A stretch of 64,000 nt of DNA from Biscogniauxia marginata (Eukaryota > Ascomycota > Sordariomycetes > Xylariales > Xylariaceae). Below the pieces are notes generated by a model. It saw only the letters and a list, made by a program, of their open reading frames with translations, made no database searches and had not been told where the DNA came from. Both the position numbers and the translations under genes were made by a program. The stretch covers positions 1 to 64,000 of the forward strand of contig MU404156.1 of NCBI GenBank assembly GCA_022695795.1, written 5' to 3'. Each line of letters begins with the position of its first letter. Within the stretch, counting starts at the first letter, position 1. Below, piece after piece: positions 23,623 to 34,964 of the stretch.

Positions 23623-25730
23623 CACAAAGCCCATTGTTTAAAGTGGCTGGCTGCAGGTGATATCATAGTTCCGAGTTTATTCCCGCAGTCCCAGTAGTAA
23701 TCATCTCTGTATGTACCTAGTAGCAATCTACATCGAGGAAAATGTTCTCATCGGCTCCGAACATGTGGCCAATGTTTGTGATATGATTGGTACGATAAAA
23801 TTCATCTTGTAATTTCTACCATGTATCTCGGTAAGTACCTAGGTTAGGTGAAGATACCTTTTGTAAAATATATGTAGCTAGCTTATTACGTTTGCTGACT
23901 TAACTTAAGTACCTACATGTTTACATTCCCTCTAGGAGTTGGGGCCTTCTATCGTGGAGTAGCAGGAAGGTATCAATTTTAAACAGATAAATATAAGGTA
24001 ATAAACATTGGCGGGCCGCGAAACTCGATTTGTTTTGTATCGCCTTTATTTAGAAGCGGGCAACGGGAAAGATGTTTTGTTGATCAAACAGACATACCGG
24101 ACCGACGATTGGAAATTTCCTATTCTGTGTATGTAAGTGCACAGAAACAGTTTACCCCACCAAACAAGACGACCCCCCAAACAATACCTAAGAAATACCA
24201 AGACCCCCCTAAAAATGCTTGTGTCCGGTACTGCGGTTTACAGGTAGTGCAACAGAGACAAAAGCGATGGAAAGAGTCAATGCTCACGCGAGCACTTGCG
24301 GTATTGAGGATGGTGCTTTGGCCGAGCAAAGCCCAAGCAATGCCCAGAGTCTCCCCAGCTTCACATTTCTCCAACCTAGCGCTTGGCCACCCTTTTTAGC
24401 CTCTTGGCCAGATGCTTCCGAAACCTTAGCAATTGCTACTAACTATAGGAATCTTGTCGTACTCGAGTAAGGTACCTACTTGTAAATGCACGCCGGACTT
24501 GGCCGCCTTTGTATCTGCGCCTCACCCGCTACACACCTCTTACCTTACTACAACAGATATTCATATTCCCCACTGCCCGTAGTGTCCTCGGTCAAATACG
24601 TAGCTCCCACTTTCGACAGTGCTCGCGTGCTTTCCTACTCCTTTCCCCTCAGCTTTTCCGCATCGGAGACCCCTGTCACGAACCCGACTAGGTAGGTAGG
24701 TAGAGCAAGTCAGTTTAAACTAGTCTACCCTAGTCATTCTCGTCAAATCAGCAGAGTCAAAACCACAACGTGCTCGCCCTTTTATCGCTGATTGGCTCCA
24801 AATTCAACTAACTTTGGACATGCAACGATGGTAACTTCAGTATTGAGCTTTTCACGGCCAGGGATCATACATGTACCTGATGTGCGTGGTGTTCGACTCG
24901 GTTACCAGCGTCTGTGTCCGGCAAGGTCGTACGCTCTGGAGACTTTGCCTTTATTGTTCATCGAGTTTCGAAAATAATGTGCCAAATTACTACCTAGATC
25001 GGCATGGCTGACAAGGCCGCGAAAATGACAAAGGGAGCAAATTGAAACCTCAAAGATCCGAGTGTGCTCTGCTTGGCTGTGTCATTGGCCCACTGATCAC
25101 CAACACCTGAGCTCTGCTAAGGATTGATGTCAGCAAGACCTCTTGTGTAGAGTTACCGATGCAAGGCGGGCGATGCAAATCCATCGCCAAGAAGCCGTGA
25201 TACTCCACCGCATGTGGTCCCTTGAAACTTGTGGGGAAGTTTGGTCTGTCACTTACAAGCCGAGCACGCCAAGAACCCTTCGATAGCTACTCGCCGTTTT
25301 CTCTGGAAGCTGCCGTTCTTTAAACCAACCTTGCCACGCCATTGATTGCGAAGCTCGCCTTCTTCTGTTCCTCCCTCTCACTCTTGTCACTCGTCACTCG
25401 TCACTCGTCAGGGCACATGACCAAGACTTGGTCCGTCCAACACCTTTCTCCTCTACCTATAGCTTACACGAGGCGTAATCTTACTGCCCACTCTTCCAAT
25501 ATACCGGTAGCGACATATTAGATCTATTTCCTTTCCCCCTCTCGCCCTCGTTAACAGAGTCGATCTGAACTACCTAGCCTCCAACCTGGCTTAGGTGCTT
25601 GGTCTAAACTAAGACAACGCTTTATGAAATTGTCCCTGCCGCCAGCGATATAAGACAAAGTTTGAGCAAAAAGACATCAGTCGGCCTCCCTCCGCCAAAC
25701 CTTTCTTTCCTACTCCCCTCTATCGAGGTC
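23623..25730. other. Intergenic region upstream of the MFS transporter
   Basis: About 2.1 kb without a supportable gene. It contains a TAGGTA cluster at 24688-24704 and a 7-bp tandem repeat (TCACTCG, three copies) at 25387-25410. The last few hundred bases are pyrimidine-rich and presumably form the transporter promoter and leader. Confidence 0.6.
25387..25410 (+). repeat. Tandem TCACTCG, three units, upstream of the transporter
   Basis: Three perfect head-to-tail copies of TCACTCG followed by TCA, ending 320 bp before the transporter start. It could be a promoter element or simple slippage; no function can be shown. Confidence 0.6.
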
Positions 25731-28047
25731 ATGGCTCATCTCCTCCGCCACCACCACGAGCACGATCCCCCGATTGGGGAGATCCCCGTGCCTCATGGTC
25801 CCGAGACCGGTGATGAACATGAGCATTATCCGCGGAGACCTTCCGCCAGTTATGCTACTGAGTACGAGAAGCAGATCTTCTCTCACATCACTCAGCCCGA
25901 CGATTCCTATACGCCCGAGGGCGTATACTGGGCAGACCTGCCCCTAGCTAAGCGCTTTGCCTTCGTCAGCAAGGTAGATCGAGCCGAGGCGAAAGAGGAA
26001 GCCCGGAATGTTGGCTCTATGATCAAAAAGGATCCTCTTAGCCCGGTCGCTTGGTACTTCAGACATGCTATCCTGCCGGGTGCTGGTCTTGGCCTGGAAG
26101 GTTACGTTCTTTTCTCCATCGGAAACCTTGAGCCGCTATTTAGGGCCGCTTGGGGTTCTTGTTGGGGAAAGCATCCCACTGAGTGCACCACCAACTGGAT
26201 AGCTGCTGTCACCTATCTTGAAATCCTTGGTATAATGGTCGGCCAGGTAGTTGTCGGGGTAAGACTATAGTCCTTTCATATTTTGCTCTTATGGGCGACC
26301 AGGATGGCTAACAACTAGTGTTTTAGATTATTGGCGACTGGATAGGACGGCGGTGGGGTCTGATTCAAGACGCCGTCATCATGGTTCTCGGTCTCGTGAT
26401 GCTTACTGGCTCCTGGGGTCTTACGTTACAAGGGTGGGTGATCATGTATGCTTGGTCTTTGTTCGTATATGGTATGTCATAGCACTCTTGTTTCCCGCGT
26501 TATTTGGCCGACGACTTCGAAGAGTGTTCCTAGCTAACCTATCGACACACAGGTATCGGCGTCGGTGGCGAGTACCCCATTACAGCAACGTCGTCCATGG
26601 AAAATGCCGTGACTTCTGGGAAGCTGTCGACTCGCGATGACCGACTACACCGTGGTCGCAAGGTCACGATGGCTTTCCTGATGCAAGGCTGGGGGCAATT
26701 TGTCAACCAGGTCGTGCTTATCGTCCTCTTGCTCATCTTCAACCGCGGTAGTGGTGAACCCCCCTACTCCGTGACCGCTGCCCAGTATACCTTCCGACTG
26801 TCTTTTGCCTTCCCCGCGATCGGAACTCTCTGGCTGGCCTACTATCGAACCTGGAGAATGAAGTCGGCGAGTAAGCATCTCGACAAGGCAAAGAAGAAGG
26901 CAAATGTCACGGGATATGACGTGAAGTCGCTCAAAATGACCTGTAGCAACTTTGGCGGACGTCTGGTGGCCACCGCTGGTAGCTGGTTCTGCAATGACGT
27001 ATTTTTCTACGGCAACAAGCTATTTCAAAGTATGGCACCTATCAACGAGACGCCCGAGAAATTTCATAGGCTAACAGTCATTTAGGTCAGTTTATTGGCG
27101 TAATCTCGGACAACCCAGACTCTATCCTCACGACTTGGACTTGGAATCTGGTCAACGTCGTCGTTTCGCTAGCTGGCTACTACGCTGCCTCGCTTCTGAT
27201 CGACAACAAGATGTACGGAAGGAAGATTATGCAACAGGTTAGTGTTACAGACAAGAACGTCGTTTGGGCATCGCTAACACTGACTTAGGTCGGCTTCCTG
27301 ATGTGCTTCATCATGTTTGTGGTTCCTGCGTTCAAGTATGACTACTATACTAGCCCGGCAGGCATCCATAGCTTCCAGGCCATGTATTTCCTGTCATCGT
27401 TTTTCAACCAGTTTGGGCCGAACTCAGTCACCTTCCTCGTGGCGGGCGAGGTGTTCCCTACTCAAATCCGAGCTAGCGCCCATGGCTTCTCGGCCATGAT
27501 CGGCAAGGCCGGTGCCCTTCTTGCGTCGGTCCTCTACAACTACATCGATACGCAGACCAAGTTCTATGTGGTCCCCTGGTTTGGTCTGGCCGGTATGCTT
27601 TTCACGTGGATTTGGCTGCCTGACACGACAGGCTTGGATCTCAAGGAGCAAGAACGCCGGTGGCAGTACATCCTAGACGGGCGTGAGAATGAATACCATG
27701 GCATAGCCATCCACCCCCAGCACCTATCGTTGTGGGAGAGATGGATGGGCGTGGGGAAGAACTACCACCCAGACTTGGATATGAAGGCCAAGATCCGCGA
27801 CATTCGTGCAGAGTGGGAGGAGAAAGAGGCTTCCAGAACGGCAAGCGATGCCGAAGCGGCATCTTATGATAATGACGATGACGATTTCACAGAAGATATA
27901 CATAATTACTTTAAGGGACACTCCCCTGCCGGTTCTGTCTCGTTGAAGGCTGATAAGGAAAAGAAAACGGGCAAGACGTCGCAAGGTGGCGGGAGCGAAA
28001 CGACGAGGTCGGAGCAGACTCTGGACGAGAAGACGGGTTCTGGTTGA
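25731..28047 (+). CDS. MFS transporter of the phosphate:H+ symporter type
   Basis: Five exons: 25731-26258, 26327-26471, 26553-27029, 27086-27237 and 27289-28047; introns of 68, 81, 56 and 51 nt all have CTAAC-type branch sites. Phases close to 686 residues. The protein is a polytopic plasma-membrane carrier: the loop 2-3 signature GDWIGRRWG follows the first transmembrane pair, GIGVGGEYPITA lies in a later helix, and the second half has VFPTQIRASAHGFSAMIGKAGA, a motif shared by PHS-family phosphate and glycerophosphodiester (Git1-like) carriers. The N-terminus is unusually His-rich (HLLRHHHEHD) and the C-terminal about 120 residues are hydrophilic and acidic to basic, longer than in Pho84. 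Substrate cannot be decided: phosphate, glycerophosphoinositol or another organic anion are all possible. The start is the first ATG with a clean context; an upstream in-frame extension lacks ATG. Confidence 0.86.
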
Positions 28048-28682
28048 AGACAATAATAGAACATTGGTTTCAAGAGGAGGCATTATGAAAAAGGCCCCAT
28101 GTTCGAATTAACAGCATTGGCAATGAAGCATCATATGCGGCAGTAGTTATTATATAGCATTAGGTCCGGCGTACGGGTGAAACGAATGAAAACTGAATGA
28201 CGAATTAGCCAATTCTTTGTAGCATGAAGCTCTAGGTTGAGTAGTATATTTATTTTGCTGCTATTAAGACACCCGATGTTGCTATTTACATGGTAATATG
28301 CTAGTAGGTATAGCAAAGTATAGGGGAGGGGAGGTACTGTTCTACCAATGAAAGGTACGGGTTAGCGTGAGCTTTGTTAAAAGGTACAGTGCCTAATTAA
28401 TAAGTTACGGTAGACACAAAGTCAAGTGACAAACGCGCTCGTCGCGTCTTCAGCGGACGTCATTACCTAAGGTTAATAAATTCGACGAGGGGCAAGAAAA
28501 AAGCAATCAATTAATTCCGGAATCAGTCCATTAAATCATTCCACTTTCACTTGGACTCACTTCCGACCCTTTGGTTGCGCACGACAAAGTTACATAATTA
28601 TATAATTCTCACCCGCATAACCGCCGAATTTGCGTCGATTAAACACTGCTTCATTTAGCCTACCAACTTACATGGCGATACA
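28048..28682. other. Spacer and PSO2 promoter
   Basis: 635 bp without a gene. Near 28433-28447 two partial MluI-box cores (ACGCG and CGCGT) lie about 240 bp upstream of PSO2; neither is a full ACGCGT. The right half is AT-rich. Confidence 0.45.
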
Positions 28683-31487
28683 ATGCCGGCAACCCCCAAG
28701 CCCAAGTCCAAATCTGTAGCCCCTCGGAAAACGCAATCGAAGCTGAACTTCGGGGCCGCCGCAAGGGGAACCAATGGTCTGGAAGCAACTACGCCGAAGA
28801 GGAAACCGACAAATGGCAATATCTTGAATTTCTTCAAGAAGGTCGAGGTCGAGGAGCAGCTTTTCTGTGCCGGTGCACCGGACGCCGCGGAAGCAGAACC
28901 CGAGACACTACCAGATGTAGATGCGGATGCGGATGCGGATGCGAACAACGAAGAGGACATATATGGAATTGAGCACAGCAGGAGAGAAGAAGGACATGAC
29001 AGCAACGAGAGCGCTCCGAAACGCAGGAAATTAAGCCACGATGCGAGCCGAAGTACCACGCGTGTTGCAGAAAACGAGGCAAAATTAAAACCAGAGGCGG
29101 TAGAGTCAGAGGCCCCAAGACAGAAACAGACAAAGCCGACCCGACGAAAGGGTCCGTTCTTAGAAGATTCCGACAGCGAAGACGATATTAAAACGAAGTC
29201 ACGGGCACACCAATCATCGGATGGATCAGCACCTCCTGTATCAATCATTAATAACCCCTCCAACCCCGAGACAGCCCCGGAACCCATACTACCCGTCGAC
29301 GAAAGCTGTCCGGATATAATAGATGGACCAGAGTCTAAGCTAGAAGACGCTTACAATGAGGAGTTCAAGGACCTCGAGGAAATTGAAGGGTTGTTTGACG
29401 ATGACGATTTCAATTTCGGCGAGGAGTTTCGCGAAAGGCAGTACGTGAAAGCGCAGGCTAGGCTCGAGGATAAGGATGAGGATGAGGATGAGGATGAGGA
29501 TGAGGATGAGGATGAGGATGAGGATGAGGATGCCGGAGATTATACGTCGGACGGCGCGCTGGACGAGTCGCCAGGAAACGAGAGCATGACCGAGGCCTGC
29601 CCACTGTGCAATGTTAGCCTGGCCGGGATCACTACCGAGCAAGCTACTATCCACGTCAACGCCTGTCTAGATGGCAATCCAATACCGATTCCTGCTCCTG
29701 CTCCTGCTCCACTAAAGCCACCTCCCGCCGATACCATTGATGCCCCTGAGGTGAGCAAGCGATTCGCTCGTGCGGCTGTTCCTAGGCCAGGCCAGCCAAA
29801 CCCTATCAACTTGGGAAGCACGGCAAATCAGCCCACCTCTGCCTTCAGCAAGCTCATGTCCGGTCACGCCGAAGATGCAGCTTGGGCTTCCGCTGCTGCC
29901 GCCGAACATGCTTCCCGGGGGAAGCCTGCGTATCAACGGACATGTCCATTTTACAAGATCATGCCAGGTTTCTTCATTTGCGTCGATGCCTTTCGGTATG
30001 GCGCTGTTAAGGGTTGCAATGCGTATTTCCTCAGTCATTTCCACAGTGATCATTACATAGGTCTAACGGCGAATTGGTCTCACGGCCCAATCTACTGCAG
30101 CAAGGTGACGGGCAGCTTGATCAAGAACCAACTTCGGACAGCCGCGAAATGGATAAAGGAGTTGGAATTTGAAGAGAAAGTTGAGGTTCCGGGAACAGAA
30201 GGTGTGACGGTCACCATGTTGCCGGCAAACCACTGCCCTGGTAGTTCGTTATTCCTGTTCGAGAAGACTATTGGTAAAGGGTCAAGTTCACGAACGCAGC
30301 GAATATTGCACTGTGGCGACTTCCGAGCCTGTCCGGCACAGGTTACCCACCCGCTCCTGAAACCTGAGACCGTCGATGCGATCTCTGGTAAGGTCAAGCA
30401 GCAAAAGATCGATGTCTGCTATTTGGACACAACATATCTCAACCCCCGGTACTCATTTCCACCCCAGGACGACGTTATAAAAACCTGCGCGGACTTCTGC
30501 AAGTCGATATCAGAAGACCCGAGTGCGGCAGACAAAGCCCTTAACATGTCGAAGCGCGAAAAGGGTAGCACGACAGTCAGCCAATTTTTTCAGAAAGAGG
30601 ACTGCGATTCTCTGTCTACCACTGCGGCCAAGAGCTTCGAAGGAGCCGAAGGCAACAGCAAGAGCACAGCCGGCCCAAAGAATCGACTCCTGATCATCTG
30701 CGGCACGTACTCGATCGGCAAGGAGCGTATCTGCAAGGCGATCGCGCAAGCGCTCCAGACAAAGATATTCGCGTCGCCCTCCAAAATCAAGATCTGCTCG
30801 CAGCTCGGCGACCCGGAGCTGACGGCGCTGCTCACGTCGGACCCGCTCGAGGCGCAGGTGCACATGCAGATGCTGATGGAGATCCGTGCCGAGACGCTGC
30901 AGGAGTATCTCAACGGGTACAAGCCGCACTTCACGCGGATCGTGGGGTTCCGGCCCTCGGGGTGGAATTTCCGACCGGGAGGAAACGCTACGACAGCGCC
31001 GCCGCTACCGCCGGGGCCCGGTTCCGCTTCGACGTCAACCTCCTCTTCCACCACCACCGCGGCCGCGGCCGCGACGGCGAAGAGCAACGTGCCGGCCAAC
31101 ACGTCCCCCGGCACGGTGGCGACGACGAGCCTCCTCCACGGCCTGGCGTGGCGGCCCCGCTTCGGCGGCGGCGACCTCGTCGCCCAGCGCGGTAGCACCC
31201 GCGAGGCCATGTGCTTCGGGGTCCCCTACTCGGAGCACAGCAGCTTCCGCGAGCTCTGCCTCTTCCTCATGGCGCTGCGCGTCGAGAAGGTGGTGCCGAC
31301 GGTCAACGTCGGCAGCGAGGCGGGCCGCAGGCGCATGAAGGGCTGGACGGACCGGTGGCTCGCCGAGCGGAGGCGGGGCGGGCTGGTGAGGGTCCTCGTC
31401 GAGGGGGAAGAGAAAGGGGAGAAGAGGGAGCTTGGGCTTTGGGATGGTAGGGATGGGAATGGGAAGGGTGGGGCGGTTTGGTGGTAG
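28683..31487 (+). CDS. PSO2: DNA interstrand-crosslink repair nuclease Pso2/Snm1
   Basis: Single-exon gene for 934 residues. Pso2/Snm1 is a 5' exonuclease of the metallo-beta-lactamase/beta-CASP class that trims DNA around interstrand crosslinks in the nucleus. The N-terminus is basic and contains a degenerate PCNA-binding-like segment NGNILNFFKK (44-53). An Asp/Glu tract encoded by a GAGGAT microsatellite (29474-29532) follows, then a UBZ4-type zinc finger from about residue 305 (CPLCNVSL...HVNAC). The catalytic core shows HFHSDH (about 450), ANHCPG, LHCGDFR, LDTTYLNP and the beta-CASP motif PYSEHSSF (about 850). A Ser/Thr/Ala linker and a second FF-containing segment (VSQFFQK) are inserted in the core, lengthening it relative to yeast Pso2. 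The 3' third has much higher GC than the 5' part, as in BUB1. Confidence 0.94.
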   Translation: MPATPKPKSKSVAPRKTQSKLNFGAAARGTNGLEATTPKRKPTNGNILNFFKKVEVEEQLFCAGAPDAAEAEPETLPDVDADADADANNEEDIYGIEHSRREEGHDSNESAPKRRKLSHDASRSTTRVAENEAKLKPEAVESEAPRQKQTKPTRRKGPFLEDSDSEDDIKTKSRAHQSSDGSAPPVSIINNPSNPETAPEPILPVDESCPDIIDGPESKLEDAYNEEFKDLEEIEGLFDDDDFNFGEEFRERQYVKAQARLEDKDEDEDEDEDEDEDEDEDEDAGDYTSDGALDESPGNESMTEACPLCNVSLAGITTEQATIHVNACLDGNPIPIPAPAPAPLKPPPADTIDAPEVSKRFARAAVPRPGQPNPINLGSTANQPTSAFSKLMSGHAEDAAWASAAAAEHASRGKPAYQRTCPFYKIMPGFFICVDAFRYGAVKGCNAYFLSHFHSDHYIGLTANWSHGPIYCSKVTGSLIKNQLRTAAKWIKELEFEEKVEVPGTEGVTVTMLPANHCPGSSLFLFEKTIGKGSSSRTQRILHCGDFRACPAQVTHPLLKPETVDAISGKVKQQKIDVCYLDTTYLNPRYSFPPQDDVIKTCADFCKSISEDPSAADKALNMSKREKGSTTVSQFFQKEDCDSLSTTAAKSFEGAEGNSKSTAGPKNRLLIICGTYSIGKERICKAIAQALQTKIFASPSKIKICSQLGDPELTALLTSDPLEAQVHMQMLMEIRAETLQEYLNGYKPHFTRIVGFRPSGWNFRPGGNATTAPPLPPGPGSASTSTSSSTTTAAAAATAKSNVPANTSPGTVATTSLLHGLAWRPRFGGGDLVAQRGSTREAMCFGVPYSEHSSFRELCLFLMALRVEKVVPTVNVGSEAGRRRMKGWTDRWLAERRRGGLVRVLVEGEEKGEKRELGLWDGRDGNGKGGAVWW
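29474..29532 (+). repeat. In-frame GAGGAT microsatellite in PSO2
   Basis: About ten units of GAGGAT encode an alternating Glu-Asp tract before the zinc finger. The 6-bp unit keeps the reading frame, so length changes would be tolerated. Confidence 0.9.
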
Positions 31488-32346
31488 GTTGGTTGGTTGG
31501 GTAGAGGTAGGAGGGTTTCGGAGATGGTAGTAGCCTGCGTGAAGCCTGTCTATCCATGTATTCTTTTACCTGCCTAAAATCAGGTGGGTAAGTCACCATG
31601 TGTATTTGCAGTTGCAAATGTGTAAATAATACAAAGGGAGCTAATGGATTCTCGGGTTCCCAATCATGTCGAGTAAGATTTCTTCTAATCAAGATTTTTT
31701 TTTTTTTTATAAAAAGGGGGCGGTGGGAAGGAGAGAGGGGGGGTATATTATTCCTCTCAGTTCCAAAACCGATAAGATCATGCTATACCTTATGTATGGT
31801 ATGATATTGTCGTTGGCCAAAACGCGCACACGCCGCCATGCCTAGCCGCTGTCATCACGTATGAGATAACTTGGGCCAATAGATCTCTCCTCCTTTCCGT
31901 TGACGATCTCTTCTGGTGATTATTGTGCGCCTTTCTCTCCCACTACCCCTCCTCCACTTAACTGTCTGCCGTGTCTGCTGGCACACGAACTTTTGCCATT
32001 ATACTTATCTCAACCGATTTAGGGGCTATACGGGCCCTAATGATGAGACCCATTCCTTTCTTATGCTTGTTCTTCCTTTCCTTTTCACCCAAGATAGATA
32101 TTTAACTCATCCATCCATTGCTCCATCCGCCCCAAAGGGAAAAAGAAGAAAAAAGCATCGATATCCACTCCCCGCTCATTTACCCTTGCCGGCCTGGTTG
32201 GCTGCTTCTGTTGCGGGGTTAGAATTGAGGGATACGTGTATGTGTGTGTCTAGAACTAAGAGAGGAAAGGAAGATATGCGAAGGATGAGAAAAAATAGGG
32301 AAAGGGGCAAAGAGAAAAAAAAAGGGGGGGGAAGAAGAAAGAAAAG
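31488..32346. other. Convergent 3' spacer PSO2/LSM2
   Basis: Both genes end here. It contains T/A tracts (31690-31700) and purine-rich tracts (32120-32345). No gene seen. Confidence 0.6.
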
Positions 32347-33715
32347 CTAACCTCGTCTTGTGGCGTCCTCTAGTAGCGGTATGTCGACAGCGTTGGCGGG
32401 CAGGTGCACGTAGCGCACGACCGAGCCACGGATGAAGACATTCTTTACGGAACTCTGTAGATTTTCTTGTCAGTTGTTTGTGGGCTGTTAATAAACCCCC
32501 ATGTCCATGTTACAGCGCGCCAAGATCATCAAGAAAGAGGATAAGGACGAGTATGTATACTCGATATATATATATCAAGAGTAATATACAAAGCTAAGTG
32601 GGTGATACTGGGGTGGGGGTTAGGATAAAGGGGAAGGGGGTAGGAATAGAAAGAGAGAAAGAAGGGAAAAAAGGAGAAGGAAAAGAACTCACCAGATGGG
32701 GATACTTGATCTCCTCGACGACCTGGATGTCGTCGAGCTTGATATTGAGGTACTGATCGACGCTCTTGAGCGTGCCCCGGATCTGGATGTCGTTCTTGAG
32801 CTCGACCGTCACCTCGTGATCGATGAGCGTCTTGAAGAAGCTATATATATATCATATCCATCACATACGCACGCACACATACCCACACGTGCGCGCAGGG
32901 GGTATGTATGTATGTGCGCGTGCGTGTGATGGTATAAATATTAGCTTAGTTTCTTTTCTTTTTTTTCCCCCCTTATTTATCCTTATTCCGGGAGACCAAG
33001 GGGGGTTGGTTCATGGGGGAAATGTGTGAATAGTGAAAAGAAATGAGAGTTGGGGGGGGGGGAGAAGAGAAGCATTTTATGGGCGCTCCCCCGCGCGGGT
33101 GAAATCCCAGCCGCGATGCACGGAGAGGGAATGTAGAGGGATAGGTAGGCACGCAGGGGAGCGAGCGACGGGAAGAGGCCACTGAGCTCGCAGAGGAAGA
33201 AAACCATGAAGCTAGCACCAGCCTAGCGCAGCGAACGAACGAAGAGGTAACCTAGGTAGGTAGGGGCATGCATATATAACCAGCATAGACCACGGTGAGA
33301 GAGCATCATGCTCCGCCATGCCCTATGCCTCCCGAGGAGCAAGTATTGTGCGTATCGAGGCAGGCACATTCGATCCGCGACGCGACCCCATCGCAACCCG
33401 ACCCTGAACACACGACCCGTCTCCCATGCCCTCTCCTCCCATTGCCTTCCCAGCCCCGGTACACGATGATAATACCCAAGCACCATCCTCCCTGTGCCCT
33501 CTCCGTTTTCCCGCTGTCTCCAAAGACGGACAAAAGTATCAATCATAGATACCTAAGGTGCTTCCGCCATAACAAAAAATTCCGGCTCCTCTCTCCGTGT
33601 GGAAAGGGCATCATATGTCCACTGGGAAGGAAAATAGAGACGTGGGAGATAACCAAAAAAAGGGAAAGAAAAAATAAAGGAAGGGAAAGCCAGCTTCTTA
33701 CCTGAAGAACAACAT
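32347..33715 (-). CDS. LSM2: U6 snRNP / decapping-activator protein LSm2
   Basis: Three exons: 33715-33702 (14 nt), 32840-32693 and 32454-32347, separated by introns of 861 and 238 nt; the product is 89 residues. LSm2 is part of the nuclear Lsm2-8 ring that binds the U6 snRNA 3' end and the cytoplasmic Lsm1-7 ring of mRNA decay. The tiny first exon supplies MLFF and two bases of serine, restoring the invariant family N-terminus MLFFSFFKTL; without it no ATG precedes the Sm fold. Sm1 includes GTLKSVDQYLNIKLDD and Sm2 VFIRGSVVRYVHLP. The C-terminus is slightly short (family about 93-95). An imperfect inverted repeat occupies the 3' end of intron 1 (32859-32931). The first-exon assignment rests on perfect reconstruction of the N-terminus and a GTAAG donor. 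Confidence 0.9.
32859..32931. repeat. Imperfect inverted repeat at the 3' end of LSM2 intron 1
   Basis: Left arm 32859-32882 and right arm 32902-32931 are reverse complements apart from a few insertions, with an approximately 19-nt loop. Arms are CA/TG and GTAT rich. In the LSM2 pre-mRNA the hairpin would lie about 20-90 nt upstream of the 3' splice site. Confidence 0.65.
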
Positions 33716-34964
33716 CTTGGGCGTAAAATAGAGCGCCGAAACTCTGGCAATTGAAATGTAGCAGGAAAAGAGAATCCAGAGGTTTAAGATCAAGGGGGAG
33801 GCGTGATTCTCGATTTGCGGTTGCAGTTGTTTTAGTAAAGCCGTTGACTTGTCTCCAAACCCAAGTTTGTATGTAGTACCAATCACAGAAGTGGGTCCAG
33901 ATCCCTGAGTCTTGGTCGCAGTCACGTGATAAGGACCACATTGCATAAGGAGGGCTGTCCAGGCGCATATGTAATACCACCATCCTCTCATTGTCAGTCT
34001 TCCTTGGGCATCAATTCTCCTGGCAGCAGATTTCCAGAGCCGACCCAAGTAAACAAAGCAAAGTCTCACGCAAGCTTCTTACAGTTAGTTGTCTTTGGAT
34101 CGAATACTGACAAAACAGTATATTTCACATTTGCTATGTACCTGCTATGTTCCCAACATCCGGCGACGGATTACCACTGAAACGGTCTATTTCCATCCCA
34201 TACCCTAGCCCACCAGCTGTATTGCCCACCGTCTCTTTTTTTTGTCTTTTCCAATTTCGACAAGGCTATTACTGTTCCAGTAGAGTTCCGTTGATTTTTT
34301 CTTCTCAATATATATTTTTTTTCTTTTTGGATATCAACGCCTTCGCATCGACCGACACAGAATTGGTAACCCGACCTTAGTGCGCGCCTTCGAGGAAAAA
34401 CACCTTCGGCCCAACACAGTGGGCACGAATCGAAGTAGAAGGGAGAAAAATGTTGGTGAGAAACAGGCAAGTGCAGGGGTATTCCTTCCGTTCATCTCGT
34501 TTCATTCCGTGCAATCTTCTCCCTGCCAGATACATCCCCCTATTCCTTGTCCCTTCCCGCCAAGTGCCCCATATATGCAATCGCAACTAAAAGGAAAAAG
34601 TGTGAAGAGAGAAGGATAAAGTATCGCGCGGGCGATGGAGAATGGTTTAGGAAAGAGTCGAAAGCGAATGTCCTGCGCCCGCCGATATGCCACTGTTGAA
34701 CCTCCAGGGACCTGGACCTATACGAGAAGAAAATAAGAAAAGAAGTGAAGTATTTGCGCTAACCGATCACCCAAGAAGAAAAATTTGTAAGAAAAACCCA
34801 GTATAAAAACACAACGCTCCAGCCTTTAACAGTACGACTCCCTACCATGCTTTCCCGTCGCCTACGGAAGAGTCGAATACGAAACGGTATTGGTAGTAGG
34901 AGTCAAGGTTATCGTAACGTCATAACAACTTATAAAACATAGTGCCTATGCGGGCCCACAGCTT
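33716..34964. other. Spacer between LSM2 start and hapB stop
   Basis: Promoter of LSM2 and 3' flank of hapB (1.25 kb). No gene seen. Short frames here are in low-complexity T/A-rich sequence. Confidence 0.55.

Noticed and set aside
25662..25730. N-terminal extension of the transporter upstream of 25731
   Set aside because: The extended frame starts with TTG, not ATG, in a pyrimidine-rich leader; the ATG at 25731 is preferred.
30590..31210. 206-codon frame antisense to PSO2
   Set aside because: Overlaps the conserved nuclease core and the GC-rich linker; compositional shadow.
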